Shown: positions 42,915 to 52,268 of the stretch, piece by piece
Layout of the letters: every line of letters begins with the position of its first letter
How positions within the stretch are numbered: the stretch's first letter is position 1
DNA from: Hymenobacter amundsenii
GTDB taxonomy: Bacteria > Bacteroidota > Bacteroidia > Cytophagales > Hymenobacteraceae
Reading direction: 5' to 3'
NCBI RefSeq assembly: GCF_002204745.1
Contig: NZ_NIRR01000001.1
Coordinates: 248,001-312,000, forward strand
DNA: 64,000 nt
Translations under genes and position numbers: made by a program
Notes under the pieces: generated by a model
The model's input: only the letters and a program-made list of their open reading frames with translations
The model's database searches: none
Told to the model about the DNA's origin: nothing

Positions 42915-45797
42915 TCAAAACCCGATATTGAGCACCAGCGGCTGGAGCTCCCAGTACTTAGTATAGGAGTTATACACGGTGCGCAGGCCCACTTCGAGCG
43001 GGGTGCGCAGACGCAGCGGGTTGAACACAGCCGACACATCGAAGCCGGTGGAATGGTAGTTGCGGCGCAACGGGCCCGACTCGCCCCGGATGCCGTCGAA
43101 GAACACGTTGGCTTTGAGGCGCTGCACGTAGAGCAGCCGGCCCAGCTCCCAGTGCACATCAGCCAGGGGCAGGCGGTACTCGGCGCTGAAGGAGGTAAGG
43201 CGGTCGAAGCTGAGATAAGGCAGGTTGCGGGGGTAGAAGATGGCCGCCCCGAACCGGTACTCGCGCTGCTGCTGGTACTGGTAGCCCGCCCGCAGCCGCA
43301 ACGCGTGGTGCAACCCGATACCGGGCAGAAACAGACTTCCCTGGGCCGCCAGCTGCCGGGTTTGCAGGCCGCTGCCCGTGCCGAAAGGCGTGTCGCGGGC
43401 GGTGAGCAGTACGCTCTGGCCCCAGCGCGGGGCCACATCGCGGTAGCTCTGGCGCAGGGTGCGGGCAAAAGCAACGGTGCCCAGCAGCGCGTGCAGGGGC
43501 TGCGGGCCCACCTCGTTAACGAACTGGGCCGGCAGGTCGTAGCCCTGGGTTTGCTCCAGTTGATAGAAGGCGCCTACCGTCAGGGAAGTCAGCATACGCG
43601 ACGTGGTGAGCACCAGCGGCAGGCGGCTGCCCACGGTTAAGCGGGTGTACTGCCACTGGTCTTCCAGCACATCGCCGGAGCGCAGCACCTGGCTGGCGCG
43701 GCGGCCGCCGTACTCCACGCCCAAATCCAGCACCGGCCCGAGGCCCTGGTAGCTAACATCGGCGAACACCCGGCCGGTGCGTTCGGCGCCGTTGTAGCCC
43801 ACGCCCGCCACGGCTTGGGTGGTACTAAGCACGTCCTGGGCCCGGATGCCCAGATCGAGGCCGCTGCCCGAGGGGCTCTGCACCAGGCCCCAGCCGTAGA
43901 GGTTGGGCGCGTGGGGCAGGCGGCGGTAGCGGCGCACGGCCAGCGGCAAGCCGGGCACCGAGTCGCGGGGCAATACCGGACCTACCGTGGCGGCACCCGG
44001 CTCGCGGGCCGTCAGCTCATCGGCGTAAAGGTTGGCGGGGCCGGTGGCGGGCGGGCCGACTAGCCAGGCATCGGGGCGGAGCGGCATTTCGAGCACGCGG
44101 CTGCCCTGGGCCCGAATTTCGTGGAAGGCCAGCCGCTGGCCGTCGGGGCTCACGGCGGCGTGGTAGCTGCCCACCGGCCGGCTGGTTACCTGCCGCACCT
44201 GGCCGGTGCTTATGCGCACGGCGTACACTTCATCCTGGCCCGAGCGGGGCGAGTTGAACAGCACGTAATCCTGCCAGGGTTGGGGGTTCGAAATATTATC
44301 GTTGGCGGCCGGCAAGATGGTCCGGGCCTGGCCGGTAGCCACGTCGAGCAGCTCCAGGCGCTTGCCGGCCGTTTCCAGCCGTACCACGGCCACCGTGCGC
44401 CCGTCGGCCCCGAAGCGCGGGTGCAGGTAGGGTTCGTTGGCGGGGTTAGCGAAAGTTTGACGCACTGCCCCTGTTGAGGGGTCGAGCAGGTGCAGGCGGT
44501 GCTGGTAAGCCGAGTCGGTGCTGACGGCCAGCAGCTGGCTTCCATCGGGCGAGAGCACGGCCGTGGTGTAGCGGGTGCGGCGGCCAAGCCGGCTCAAGCG
44601 TCCGGTGGCCAGATCGAGCAGCCGCAGCTCGGAGTACACCTGCTGCTGCCAGCGCGGGTGGTAGCGGAATTCGAGCCACACGGCCTTCCCCCCGCCCACC
44701 GATAGCTGCTCGGCATTGTGGTAGAGGCCCAGCACCAGCCGGGTGCGCTCGGGCTGGCCCTGGCGTAACTCCACGAGTTGGGGCGTGTGGCCCAGGCCGC
44801 TCTTGAGGGCCAGCACCGTGCTGTCGTTCAGGTATTGCGGGTATTGATACTCGGTAAATACTTTCTCAGTGGCCGCCACCCGGAACTCGGCGGCCGGCGT
44901 GAGTACCTGCCCAGCCCGGGCGGTGCGCCAGAGACTGTCGAGCTCCTGCACGGTTTGCTGGTAAAGGTCGTCGGTGCGCAGGCCGGTGAGGCCGCGGAGC
45001 TTGTCGGAAAATGAGAGCGGATAAACCGGGAATTTATAATAGCGGTTGAGCACCGTGCCCCACACGTCGGGGCTGGGGGCAGTACGCTTGAGGCGCGAAG
45101 TCAGGAAGTAGCCCAGCACGTAGTGGTTGGGCACGTAGTCGCGGTAGGAGCCACTCACGGCCTTGGCGTAGGAGTAGCTTCGGCCGGCCAGCAGGTTGGC
45201 CCGGAAGTAGGCATCAAAGTTCGGAATCCGGCCCCGGCCGCTGCGGGTGAGAGCCGTTTCGGTACCTACGGCGTCGCCCTCGAAAAACCAGTCGGGAATG
45301 CCGAGCGTGGTTAGCCCCAGCCCGCCGAAACCGCCCAGCAGGTAGCCCAGCTGCCCCACGCCCTGGTGGGCCTTATCGAACTGCACCACGTGGCGGTACT
45401 CGTGCACCGTGAGCTGGTCGAGCCAGTCGAGGGTACCGGTCAGGAAGGGATTTTGGGGGAAGGTGGTGTAGAATTCGGAGTGGCGGGGTAGCAGCGTGAC
45501 GAAGCCGTTGCCAATGGTGGTGCGGGTCTGGAGCACGACCGTCACGGGCCGGGCCCCCAGCCCGAGCGAGGTGCCGGCTGGCTCGTGTACCTGCTCCAGG
45601 CGGTGAGCCGTGCGCCGGGCCCGGTCGTCGAAGCCCTCTGGGTACACTACCCGGAAATGCGGGGTGCGCACCTCGTACCAGCGCACCCCCGCCGCCACCT
45701 GCTGCTCGATGGGCAACAGCGTTTGGGCCGCGGCCGGCAGCCAGAACAGCAGGGCCGGCACGGCGGCGAGCCAACGAAGACGAGAAAAGCAAGTCAC
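42915..45797 (-). CDS. Surface protein: peptidase-MA-like domain, TolB-type propeller and outer-membrane barrel
   Basis: About 960 residues from GTG 45797, which gives a proper signal peptide (ends PAAAQT); a longer GTG frame from 45917 adds no such sequence. The N-terminal domain has HEYRH (about residue 131) and a distant acidic EGDAVGTE, an M1/MA-like zinc protease site. A beta-propeller of TolB/WD40-like repeats (AVLSPDGSQLLAVST, AAVSPDGQRLAFHE) follows to about 620. The C-terminal 330 residues are amphipathic strands ending in LVLNIGF, like an outer-membrane barrel. The three parts suggest a large surface enzyme anchored in the outer membrane; substrate unknown. Confidence 0.8.
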   Translation of the reverse strand: MTCFSRLRWLAAVPALLFWLPAAAQTLLPIEQQVAAGVRWYEVRTPHFRVVYPEGFDDRARRTAHRLEQVHEPAGTSLGLGARPVTVVLQTRTTIGNGFVTLLPRHSEFYTTFPQNPFLTGTLDWLDQLTVHEYRHVVQFDKAHQGVGQLGYLLGGFGGLGLTTLGIPDWFFEGDAVGTETALTRSGRGRIPNFDAYFRANLLAGRSYSYAKAVSGSYRDYVPNHYVLGYFLTSRLKRTAPSPDVWGTVLNRYYKFPVYPLSFSDKLRGLTGLRTDDLYQQTVQELDSLWRTARAGQVLTPAAEFRVAATEKVFTEYQYPQYLNDSTVLALKSGLGHTPQLVELRQGQPERTRLVLGLYHNAEQLSVGGGKAVWLEFRYHPRWQQQVYSELRLLDLATGRLSRLGRRTRYTTAVLSPDGSQLLAVSTDSAYQHRLHLLDPSTGAVRQTFANPANEPYLHPRFGADGRTVAVVRLETAGKRLELLDVATGQARTILPAANDNISNPQPWQDYVLFNSPRSGQDEVYAVRISTGQVRQVTSRPVGSYHAAVSPDGQRLAFHEIRAQGSRVLEMPLRPDAWLVGPPATGPANLYADELTAREPGAATVGPVLPRDSVPGLPLAVRRYRRLPHAPNLYGWGLVQSPSGSGLDLGIRAQDVLSTTQAVAGVGYNGAERTGRVFADVSYQGLGPVLDLGVEYGGRRASQVLRSGDVLEDQWQYTRLTVGSRLPLVLTTSRMLTSLTVGAFYQLEQTQGYDLPAQFVNEVGPQPLHALLGTVAFARTLRQSYRDVAPRWGQSVLLTARDTPFGTGSGLQTRQLAAQGSLFLPGIGLHHALRLRAGYQYQQQREYRFGAAIFYPRNLPYLSFDRLTSFSAEYRLPLADVHWELGRLLYVQRLKANVFFDGIRGESGPLRRNYHSTGFDVSAVFNPLRLRTPLEVGLRTVYNSYTKYWELQPLVLNIGF

Positions 45798-45929
45798 GGA
45801 AAGCGGCGTTATGATTAGGGAGCCCGAAGAAACTACCCCCCTGGCCCGAAAGCAAGCCGGGCGTACTTTCACATCGCCATTGCCGCTGCTGGCCTGTAGC
45901 GCAAACCGCAGGGTCACGTCCGGGCGGGT

Positions 45930-45937
45930 TAGGTTTG
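45930..45937 (+). promoter_or_regulatory. -7 promoter box (TAGGTTTG) for msrA
   Basis: Exact TAnnTTTG box 64 bases before the MsrA ATG, in the divergent spacer to the barrel protein gene. Confidence 0.45.
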
Positions 45938-46000
45938 CGTAGGTAAGCTACGGCGGCCCGGCCGCTAAACTTTCTGTCTTCTTTTTATGTCTGTAGCTAC

Positions 46001-46693
46001 ATGACTCACTTCCTGAAAAACAGCCTGGCCGCCATGTTTATCCTGCTGCTGGCCTCTTGCACCGAACGGCCCGCCGAGGCCCAGAAAACCGCAACCGCCG
46101 CTTCATCCGGCATTCGCTCCACGGCCGACGCCGCGCCCACCAACATGGCAGGCCTGGCCACGGCCGACTTCGCCGGGGGCTGCTTCTGGTGCACCGAAGA
46201 GGTGTTCGAGGAGCTAAAAGGCGTGAAGGCTGTGGTATCGGGCTACAGCGGGGGCTCCGAGGCCAACCCTACCTACGAGCAGGTGGGCCGGGGCGAAACC
46301 GGCCACGCCGAAGCCATTGAAGTGTACTACGACCCGAAAGAGGTAAGCTACGCCACGCTGGTCGACGTGTTTTTCCGGGCCGCTCACGACCCCACCACGC
46401 TCAACCGCCAGGGTCCCGACGCTGGGGCGCAGTACCGGTCCGTAGCCTTCTACCGCACACCCGAAGAGAAAAAGGCCATTGATGACGCCATTGCCCGCGT
46501 GAACGCCAGCAAACAGTACAGTAGCCCCATCGTAACGCAGGTAGTACCGTTCCAGAATTTCTGGCCCGCCGAGGGCTACCACCAGGGCTACTACCGCCTC
46601 CACCCCGAGTCGGGCTACGTGCAAAGTGTTTCGACGCCCAAAGTGGAGAAGTTTCGCCACAAGTTCCCCGAGCTGCTCAAGAACCCGCTGTAG
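46001..46693 (+). CDS. msrA: Peptide-methionine (S)-S-oxide reductase MsrA, lipoprotein form
   Basis: 230-residue MsrA with a lipoprotein signal (LLLASC, Cys about residue 20) and a 35-residue linker before the catalytic domain. The active site GCFWC (about 60-64) and the conserved GYSGGSEANPTYEQV, GHAEAIEV and YHQGYY regions are present. It repairs oxidised methionine in exported proteins; the lipid anchor places it in the periplasm or on the outer membrane rather than the cytosol. No fused or adjacent MsrB is seen. A terminator with CACCCAAAAAA arms follows (46727-46776). Confidence 0.95.
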   Translation: MTHFLKNSLAAMFILLLASCTERPAEAQKTATAASSGIRSTADAAPTNMAGLATADFAGGCFWCTEEVFEELKGVKAVVSGYSGGSEANPTYEQVGRGETGHAEAIEVYYDPKEVSYATLVDVFFRAAHDPTTLNRQGPDAGAQYRSVAFYRTPEEKKAIDDAIARVNASKQYSSPIVTQVVPFQNFWPAEGYHQGYYRLHPESGYVQSVSTPKVEKFRHKFPELLKNPL

Positions 46694-46726
46694 CCGAGTT
46701 GATTACGAGCCAACTGGCTCGGGTTG

Positions 46727-46776
46727 CACCCAAAAAAGCCCGTTACGCTGCCCGCAGTGTAACGTTTTTTGGGTGT
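46727..46776 (+). terminator. Terminator after msrA
   Basis: CACCCAAAAAA at 46727 is complemented by TTTTTTGGGTG ending at 46776; inner GTTACG-type bases also pair across CTGCCCGCAG. Confidence 0.75.
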
Positions 46777-46941
46777 GCTGAATATTTATTTTTCGAATTC
46801 TGAACTTTTATGTTCGAATGTGGCACCAGGTTTGCAAACCGCCTTTTACCCTTCTGGCCAGAAGCTTATGCCGTTGTTCTGCCCATTGCCTACCCGTAGG
46901 CCGGACGCGGGGCGGCGCTCATTTTTTAGCTTCTGTGTCTT

Positions 46942-47595
46942 ATGAAAAAGCTCCTACCCTTTCTATTGCTGCTGTGGCTGACAGCGTGCGCGCCCCGGGT
47001 CTACCTCGCCCCAAATTTCAGCCAAACGGTGCAGCCCCGCCACAAAATGGTGGCCATTCTGCCCTTCAATGTCCACATCAAACCCGCTCCGCAACTAGCG
47101 GGCATCGGCCCCCGGCCCACTCAAAAGAGCCTGGCCGAGCAGGAATACCAGACCGGACTGGCCGTGCAGAACAACGTGTTTAGCTGGTTGCTGCAGCGGG
47201 CTTCCAAGAACGATTACACGGTCGAGTTCCAGGACGTGGCCCGCACCAACACGCTGCTTCAGCAGGCCGGATTGAGCTACGAAGACGTGCAGGACCGGCC
47301 GCGTGAGGAAATTGCCCGCATACTGGGCGTCGATGCCGTCGTGACGGGCCAGCTGCTGCTCAACAAGCCGCTGCCCCTGGGCGTGGCACTGGCCATCAAC
47401 GTCTTCACGCCCTATTATGCGCCTTCTGATGAAGTGCTGGCCTCCCTTAGCCTCAACGACGAGCAGGGTGGGCGGCTGCTTTGGAAGTACGACTGCAACC
47501 TGCAGGGCGGCGGCGGGACGGTTCTCACCACCCCCCAGGACCTCACCAATGCCCTGATGCGCAATGCCGCCAAGCGGTTTCCGTACCGCCGCTAG
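46942..47595 (+). CDS. Lipoprotein of a small two-member family (copy 2)
   Basis: 217-residue lipoprotein with lipobox LTAC (Cys about residue 16). It is a clear relative of the gene at 36611: shared VAILPFNV start strand, LQQAGLSY, ARILGVDAVVTGQLL, LNDEQGGRLLWKYD and a FPYRR end. The two differ across the first 60 residues and the central loop. As with copy 1, it looks like a GNA1162/CsgG-type periplasmic protein. It lies 60 bases before the aminotransferase gene but need not be in the same operon. Confidence 0.74.
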   Translation: MKKLLPFLLLLWLTACAPRVYLAPNFSQTVQPRHKMVAILPFNVHIKPAPQLAGIGPRPTQKSLAEQEYQTGLAVQNNVFSWLLQRASKNDYTVEFQDVARTNTLLQQAGLSYEDVQDRPREEIARILGVDAVVTGQLLLNKPLPLGVALAINVFTPYYAPSDEVLASLSLNDEQGGRLLWKYDCNLQGGGGTVLTTPQDLTNALMRNAAKRFPYRR

Positions 47596-47655
47596 GGCGG
47601 GGGCGCTTCGCGTTTTGGGCGGCGGGCTGTATCTTGAGGGCTGAACCCACCCCCT

Positions 47656-48870
47656 ATGCCTACTCCCGCCTTGCCCTCGAAACTGCCCGATGTGGGCACC
47701 AGTATTTTTTCGGTGATGACCCAGCTCGCCCAGGAGCACGGGGCCATTAACCTGGCCCAGGGGTTTCCCGACTACGACCCGCCTCGGGAATTGCTCGAAG
47801 CCTTGGCCCGCCACGTGCTCACGCCCGGCCACCAGCAGTACGCGCCTATGCCCGGTTTGCTGCGGCTGCGCGAGGCCATTAGCCAGAAAACGGCTCGCCT
47901 CTACGGCTACGCTCCCAACCCGGATACCGAAATAACCGTCACGAGTGGCGCCACTGAGGCGCTTTATGCCGTGATGGCGGCCGTAGTGCGCCCCGGCGAC
48001 GAGGTGCTGCTGCTGGAACCGGCCTACGACCTGTACGCCCCGGCCGTGCGCCTACAGGGGGGTGTACCGGTGTACGTGCCGCTCATGCCGCCCGGGTTTC
48101 GGCCCGACTGGGACCGGGTGGCCGCCGCCCTCTCGCCCCGCACCCGGCTGGTGCTCATCAACTCGCCCCACAACCCCACCGGAGCCGTACTTTCGGCTGC
48201 CGACCTCGACGCGCTGGCCGGCCTGCTGCGCAACACAGACACGTTGCTGCTCAGCGACGAGGTATATGAGCATATGGTGTTCGATGGGGCCACCCACGCC
48301 AGCGTGAGCGCCCACCCCGAACTGCGGGAGCGGGCTTTCGTGCTGTCCTCGTTTGGCAAAACCTACCACGCCACCGGCTGGAAGGTGGGCTATTGTCTGG
48401 CCCCGCCCGCCCTCACGGCCGAGCTGCGGCGGGTACACCAGTTCATTACCTTCAGCGTGAGCACGCCCACCCAGCACGCGCTGGCCGACGTGCTACCCGA
48501 TACCGCGCTCTACGACGGGCTGCCCGCTTTCTACCAGCAGAAGCGCGACTTGCTGCGGGAACTGCTCGCGCCCACCGGCTTCGAGCTGTTGCCATCGCAG
48601 GGCGGCTACTTTCAGGTGGCCGATTTCAGCGCCCTGGCCCCTGGCCTCGACGATGTGGCATTTGCCCGCCGCCTGACCGAACAGGCGGGTGTGGCCGTGG
48701 TACCGCTCTCGGCCTTCTACCACAACGGGCACGACGACCAGCTGGTGCGCTTCTGTTTTGCCAAGCAACCCACCACCCTGCAGGCAGCGGCTGAGCGGCT
48801 ACGGCAGGCCGAAGCCGGGGGCGGAACGGCGGAATCCGGGACGACAAAGGGAGCCCAATTACTTCATTAG
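47656..48870 (+). CDS. Methionine-type aminotransferase (PLP, class I/II)
   Basis: 404-residue fold-type I PLP enzyme of the MtnE/YbdL group. The PLP lysine lies in SFGKTYHATGWKVGY (about residue 235). Other conserved pieces are INLAQGFPDYDPP, the SGATEALYAVM helix, LINSPHNPTGAVL and LLSDEVYEHMVFDG. It would use an amino donor such as glutamine to convert 4-methylthio-2-oxobutanoate to methionine. The next gene, 59 bases on, is an omega-amidase-like nitrilase that would remove the alpha-ketoglutaramate by-product. The pair matches the glutamine transaminase/omega-amidase pathway known from other bacteria and plants. The C terminus carries a short A/G/T-rich tail. Confidence 0.9.
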   Translation: MPTPALPSKLPDVGTSIFSVMTQLAQEHGAINLAQGFPDYDPPRELLEALARHVLTPGHQQYAPMPGLLRLREAISQKTARLYGYAPNPDTEITVTSGATEALYAVMAAVVRPGDEVLLLEPAYDLYAPAVRLQGGVPVYVPLMPPGFRPDWDRVAAALSPRTRLVLINSPHNPTGAVLSAADLDALAGLLRNTDTLLLSDEVYEHMVFDGATHASVSAHPELRERAFVLSSFGKTYHATGWKVGYCLAPPALTAELRRVHQFITFSVSTPTQHALADVLPDTALYDGLPAFYQQKRDLLRELLAPTGFELLPSQGGYFQVADFSALAPGLDDVAFARRLTEQAGVAVVPLSAFYHNGHDDQLVRFCFAKQPTTLQAAAERLRQAEAGGGTAESGTTKGAQLLH

Positions 48871-48929
48871 CTCCGTATTCTCAGTAATTTATCCGTGCCC
48901 TTTAGGATATAACACCTCACGTAGCCCCT

Positions 48930-49715
48930 ATGCCCTCACCCGACCTGACCGTTTCTCTTATTCAAACCTCGTTGCATTGGCACGATCCGGCGGCCAATCG
49001 GCTGGCAATGGAGCGCCACATTGATGCCATTTCCATTGGCACCGACCTGATTGTGCTGCCCGAGATGTTCACGACCGGTTTCAGCATGGAGGCTGCTACC
49101 CTGGCAGAGTCGCCCGAAGGCCCCACCCTGGAATGGATGCGCCAGATTGCCGCCGCCCGCAACGCCGTGGTGACGGGCAGCCTAATGGTACGCGCGGCCG
49201 ACCAGTACTTCAACCGCCTGCTGTGGGTGCGCCCCGACGGCTCGTGGAGCCATTACGACAAGCGCCACCGCTTTACGATGGCGGGTGAGCACAAGATATA
49301 CGCCGCCGGCACTACCCGCCTGGTGGAGGAATGGCGGGGCTGGCGCATCTGCCCGCTGGTATGCTACGATTTGCGCTTTCCCGTCTGGAGCCGCAACGAC
49401 CCGGCCCAGCCTTACGACCTGCTGCTCTACACCGCCAACTGGCCCGCCGTCCGCCGCACCGCCTGGATGACATTGCTGCGGGCCCGGGCCATCGAAAACC
49501 TGGCCTACACGATGGGCGTGAATTGCGTGGGCCTCGACGGCAACGGCGTCACGTACGCCGGCGACTCGGCCCTGATTGACATGCGCGGCGAGTATTTGGT
49601 GGAGGTGGGCAACCAGGAAACCAGCATCACCCGCAGCCTGCAATACGACGAGCTACACGCCTTCCGCGAACGGTTCCCCGCTCTCAACGATGCGGATAAT
49701 TTTGAGTTGAGATAG
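48930..49715 (+). CDS. Carbon-nitrogen hydrolase, omega-amidase type
   Basis: 261-residue nitrilase-superfamily enzyme of the YafV/omega-amidase group. The catalytic triad is visible: Glu in IVLPEMF (about 45), Lys in YDKRHRFTMAGEH (about 110) and Cys in VCYDLRFPVW (about 145). It should hydrolyse omega-amides such as alpha-ketoglutaramate. Directly downstream of the methionine-type aminotransferase, so they likely act as consecutive steps in methionine salvage. A GTGAGAR array and a long inverted repeat follow. Confidence 0.9.
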   Translation: MPSPDLTVSLIQTSLHWHDPAANRLAMERHIDAISIGTDLIVLPEMFTTGFSMEAATLAESPEGPTLEWMRQIAAARNAVVTGSLMVRAADQYFNRLLWVRPDGSWSHYDKRHRFTMAGEHKIYAAGTTRLVEEWRGWRICPLVCYDLRFPVWSRNDPAQPYDLLLYTANWPAVRRTAWMTLLRARAIENLAYTMGVNCVGLDGNGVTYAGDSALIDMRGEYLVEVGNQETSITRSLQYDELHAFRERFPALNDADNFELR

Positions 49716-49730
49716 AAGAACGAAGGAGAG

Positions 49731-49751
49731 GTGAGAGGTGAGAGGTGAGAA
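49731..49751 (+). repeat. Three-copy 7-bp array (GTGAGAG x2, GTGAGAA)
   Basis: Tandem heptamers close to the stop of the amidase gene, the same unit as the array at 1620-1661. They lie directly before the long palindrome at 49754. Confidence 0.75.
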
Positions 49752-49753
49752 AA

Positions 49754-49881
49754 GGAACGTCATTCTGAGCGAAGGCGGAGCCGGAGTCGAAGAATCTCTA
49801 CCGTTTCGTTGAACTGATAAATCAACAAAGCGGTAGAGATTCTTCGACTCCGGCTCCGCCTTCGCTCAGAATGATAGTTCC
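49754..49881. repeat. Long palindromic element with dispersed core
   Basis: The left arm (GGAACGTCATTCTGAGCGAAG...GAAGAATCTCTACCG) is repeated inverted to 49881, giving arms of about 50 bp plus inner GTTGA/TCAAC pairing; differences are few. The core matches the perfect repeat at 6881-6940 and the degenerate copy near 26709, so this is one copy of a genome-dispersed palindrome. It lies between convergent genes and may terminate both. Confidence 0.8.
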
Positions 49882-49900
49882 ATCACACCTCCCTTCTCCC

Positions 49901-52225
49901 CTACTGTACCTGCAAGCGGCGCACGGTGGTTTCGCCGTTCAGGCTCCGGGCCCGAACTAGGTAGATGCCAGGCGGTAGGTCGGCGACGGAGAACTGGTGG
50001 GTGTGGGCAGCTTCCGGGGTTTCGGCGCGCACGAGGCGGCCCGTTAGGTCGAGCAGGGTTAGGCGCACGGGCTGGGCAGCTTCTACGCTGACTTGGGTAG
50101 TAGCTGGGTTTGGGTACACCCGCAATGCCAACACCGCCGCAGCGGACTGGGTGGCCGTTACGGTGCCACGCCGGCTCACGAAGCTGCTGATGCCCCCGGT
50201 TTCCTGCCCCAGAAACAGCTCCGGCACTCCGTCGCCATTTACGTCGTCGGCGGTGGGCACGAGGCGCATGTAGAAGGAGCTGCCCCAGCGGGCCGGACCG
50301 AACTGCTGGCTGAGCGCGCTGAAAAACAGATTGGTGCGCCCCTGGAAGGCGGCTGGCTGGCTGCGCAGATCGGCGAAGAAGCGGACGTTGCCGCCCGCAT
50401 CGGCCGTGAGCAGGTCGGGGCGGCCGTCGCCGTCGAAGTCGGCCACGGCCGGGCTCAGGTAGCTGGGTATCTCGCCGGTGCTAGTGCGGAGCTGGCCGAA
50501 ATCGTTGTTCTGGAGCACGAACCGCTGGGCCAGGTTACCCGTGCCGGTGTTGCGGTAGTAGCGCAACGGCCCGCCCGGGAAAGCGGCCGAGCTGCCCGTG
50601 ATGCCCAGCAACAGGTCGGGGTGCCCGTCGCCATCTACATCGGCGAAGCAGGGCATGGCGTAGCGTTGCGGGGACAGGTTAGCCAGCATGCCGGCCGCGC
50701 TCAAATTGAAAGCCGCCGGCTGGCCCGCAGCGGCCGTATTGAGCACGTAGGTGAGCGTGCCCACGCTGCTGGTCAGGCCGAAAGCAGCGTACACCAGATC
50801 TGGCCGGCCATCCTCGTTCAAATCGACCAGCACCGGCCGCACCGAGGCCAGCCGGCGGCCGCTTAAACCCAGGTAATCATCGGTTTCAAGCCGGAAAATG
50901 GGCTGGAGGCGGGTGCCCACGTTGCGGTAGTAGTGCAGCACGGACCGGTAAGGCCCGCCCGCCGGCCCGCGGCTCACGGCGCCCACCAGCATATCCACCA
51001 GCCCATCGGCGTCGAGGTCGGCGAAGGTGGGGGCGGCCTGCTCGCTCAAATCAAGCATGCTGCTCTGCAGGAAATCGGGCTGCTCCCGCACCAGGCCGGA
51101 ACCCGCATTGCGGTAGAGGAGCACCGACTGGCGGGTGTCCACAGTGTCATCATTGTCACGGTTGTCGAACAGGTTGGGCGCGATAACCAAGTCGGGCCGG
51201 CCGTCGAAGTTCACATCTGCCGGGTAGGCGGCAGGCTGGTTGGGCACCCGCGCGGGCTGGCTGTGGAAGGGGGCCGGCGCGTTGAGGCCAGCCGCCGTGA
51301 AGCGGGCCAGCGTGCGGGTACCGTCGTTGCGCAGCACCGCCAGGTCGGGGCAGTTGCTACGGCCCGCTAGCAAGTCGAGGTCACCGTCGCCATCGACATC
51401 AAAAGCGCCCAGGTTATAGCCCACTGTGTGCGTGGGCCGGGCGGGCGCGGGCCGGCACTGGTCGTCGCCGAACAGGAAGCTGGCGCAGCTATGGCCGCAG
51501 ATGCGCACGCCGCCCCAGGCCCGCGAGGCCAGCTCGAAGCGGAGCGCGCCGCAGTTGTTGGCGGGGCTGATGTTGCGATAATAGTAAATGCTGGGCGTGG
51601 CAGTGCCGAACTCCGGACTCAGCACATCGGGCCGGCCGTCACCGTCCACATCCTCGATGGCCGGCATATTATAGCCACCCACCGCGATATTGATGTTGCC
51701 CCCCAGCGGACCGGGGTCGAAGTAAGTGAGCAGGTTCGTGACGAGCCGAAACGTCGGGCGGCCCTGGGTATCGGGCTCGTGGCGGAACACACGAATGTTG
51801 CTGCCCGAGGCATCGGCCGTGAACAGGTCGGGGCGGCCGTCGCAGTCGTAATCACGCAGTACCAGCCAGCTGTTGAGGTCGGCGGGGAACAGGGCCGCGT
51901 ACTCGGGAGCGAATTGCCAGACCCGGCCGGTGGCGGTGGCCACGCTCAGAAAGGGCAGCACGCGGTTGGTGATGCGGTCAAACACCACTAAGTCGGGCTG
52001 CTGGTCGGCGTTGAGGTCGAGGTTGGAGAACTGGGGCGAGTTGAGGCCCCCGGCCCAGGCGTTGCGCAGCGTGTCGGTTCCCTGCACTACTTTTGCGGCG
52101 GGCCGAAACTCAAAGCCAAAACTGGCATTGTTCTGGGAGGCGGCCGGCCGGCTGCCTCCCAGGGCCACGACCAGCAGCAGGCCGAATAGTTTCCATGCGC
52201 AGTTCCCTGATAGCGCGTCCTTCAT
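49901..52225 (-). CDS. FG-GAP repeat protein with T9SS sorting domain
   Basis: 774-residue secreted protein. Start MKDALSGNCAWKLFGLLLVV gives a signal peptide (ends PAASQ); 18 upstream codons are not convincing. The body is a chain of FG-GAP/VCBS repeats with the calcium-binding DxDxDGxxD pattern, for example DYDCDGRPDLF, DVDGDGRPDVL, DVDGDGDLDLL, DFDGDGRPDLL and DVNGDGVPELF, forming an integrin-like propeller. It ends with a type A T9SS domain (ALRVYPNPATTQVSV). It is probably a surface adhesin or carbohydrate-binding protein. Divergent from murF across a 43-base spacer. Confidence 0.93.
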   Translation of the reverse strand: MKDALSGNCAWKLFGLLLVVALGGSRPAASQNNASFGFEFRPAAKVVQGTDTLRNAWAGGLNSPQFSNLDLNADQQPDLVVFDRITNRVLPFLSVATATGRVWQFAPEYAALFPADLNSWLVLRDYDCDGRPDLFTADASGSNIRVFRHEPDTQGRPTFRLVTNLLTYFDPGPLGGNINIAVGGYNMPAIEDVDGDGRPDVLSPEFGTATPSIYYYRNISPANNCGALRFELASRAWGGVRICGHSCASFLFGDDQCRPAPARPTHTVGYNLGAFDVDGDGDLDLLAGRSNCPDLAVLRNDGTRTLARFTAAGLNAPAPFHSQPARVPNQPAAYPADVNFDGRPDLVIAPNLFDNRDNDDTVDTRQSVLLYRNAGSGLVREQPDFLQSSMLDLSEQAAPTFADLDADGLVDMLVGAVSRGPAGGPYRSVLHYYRNVGTRLQPIFRLETDDYLGLSGRRLASVRPVLVDLNEDGRPDLVYAAFGLTSSVGTLTYVLNTAAAGQPAAFNLSAAGMLANLSPQRYAMPCFADVDGDGHPDLLLGITGSSAAFPGGPLRYYRNTGTGNLAQRFVLQNNDFGQLRTSTGEIPSYLSPAVADFDGDGRPDLLTADAGGNVRFFADLRSQPAAFQGRTNLFFSALSQQFGPARWGSSFYMRLVPTADDVNGDGVPELFLGQETGGISSFVSRRGTVTATQSAAAVLALRVYPNPATTQVSVEAAQPVRLTLLDLTGRLVRAETPEAAHTHQFSVADLPPGIYLVRARSLNGETTVRRLQVQ

Positions 52226-52268
52226 AACCAGTTTCTTTCGTTTAGGCTTCAATTTACGTACAAACCGC

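Noticed and set aside
51873..52268. N-terminal extension of MurF
   Set aside because: It overlaps the FG-GAP gene on the other strand and has no MurF-like sequence before MADIAPLYDRF.
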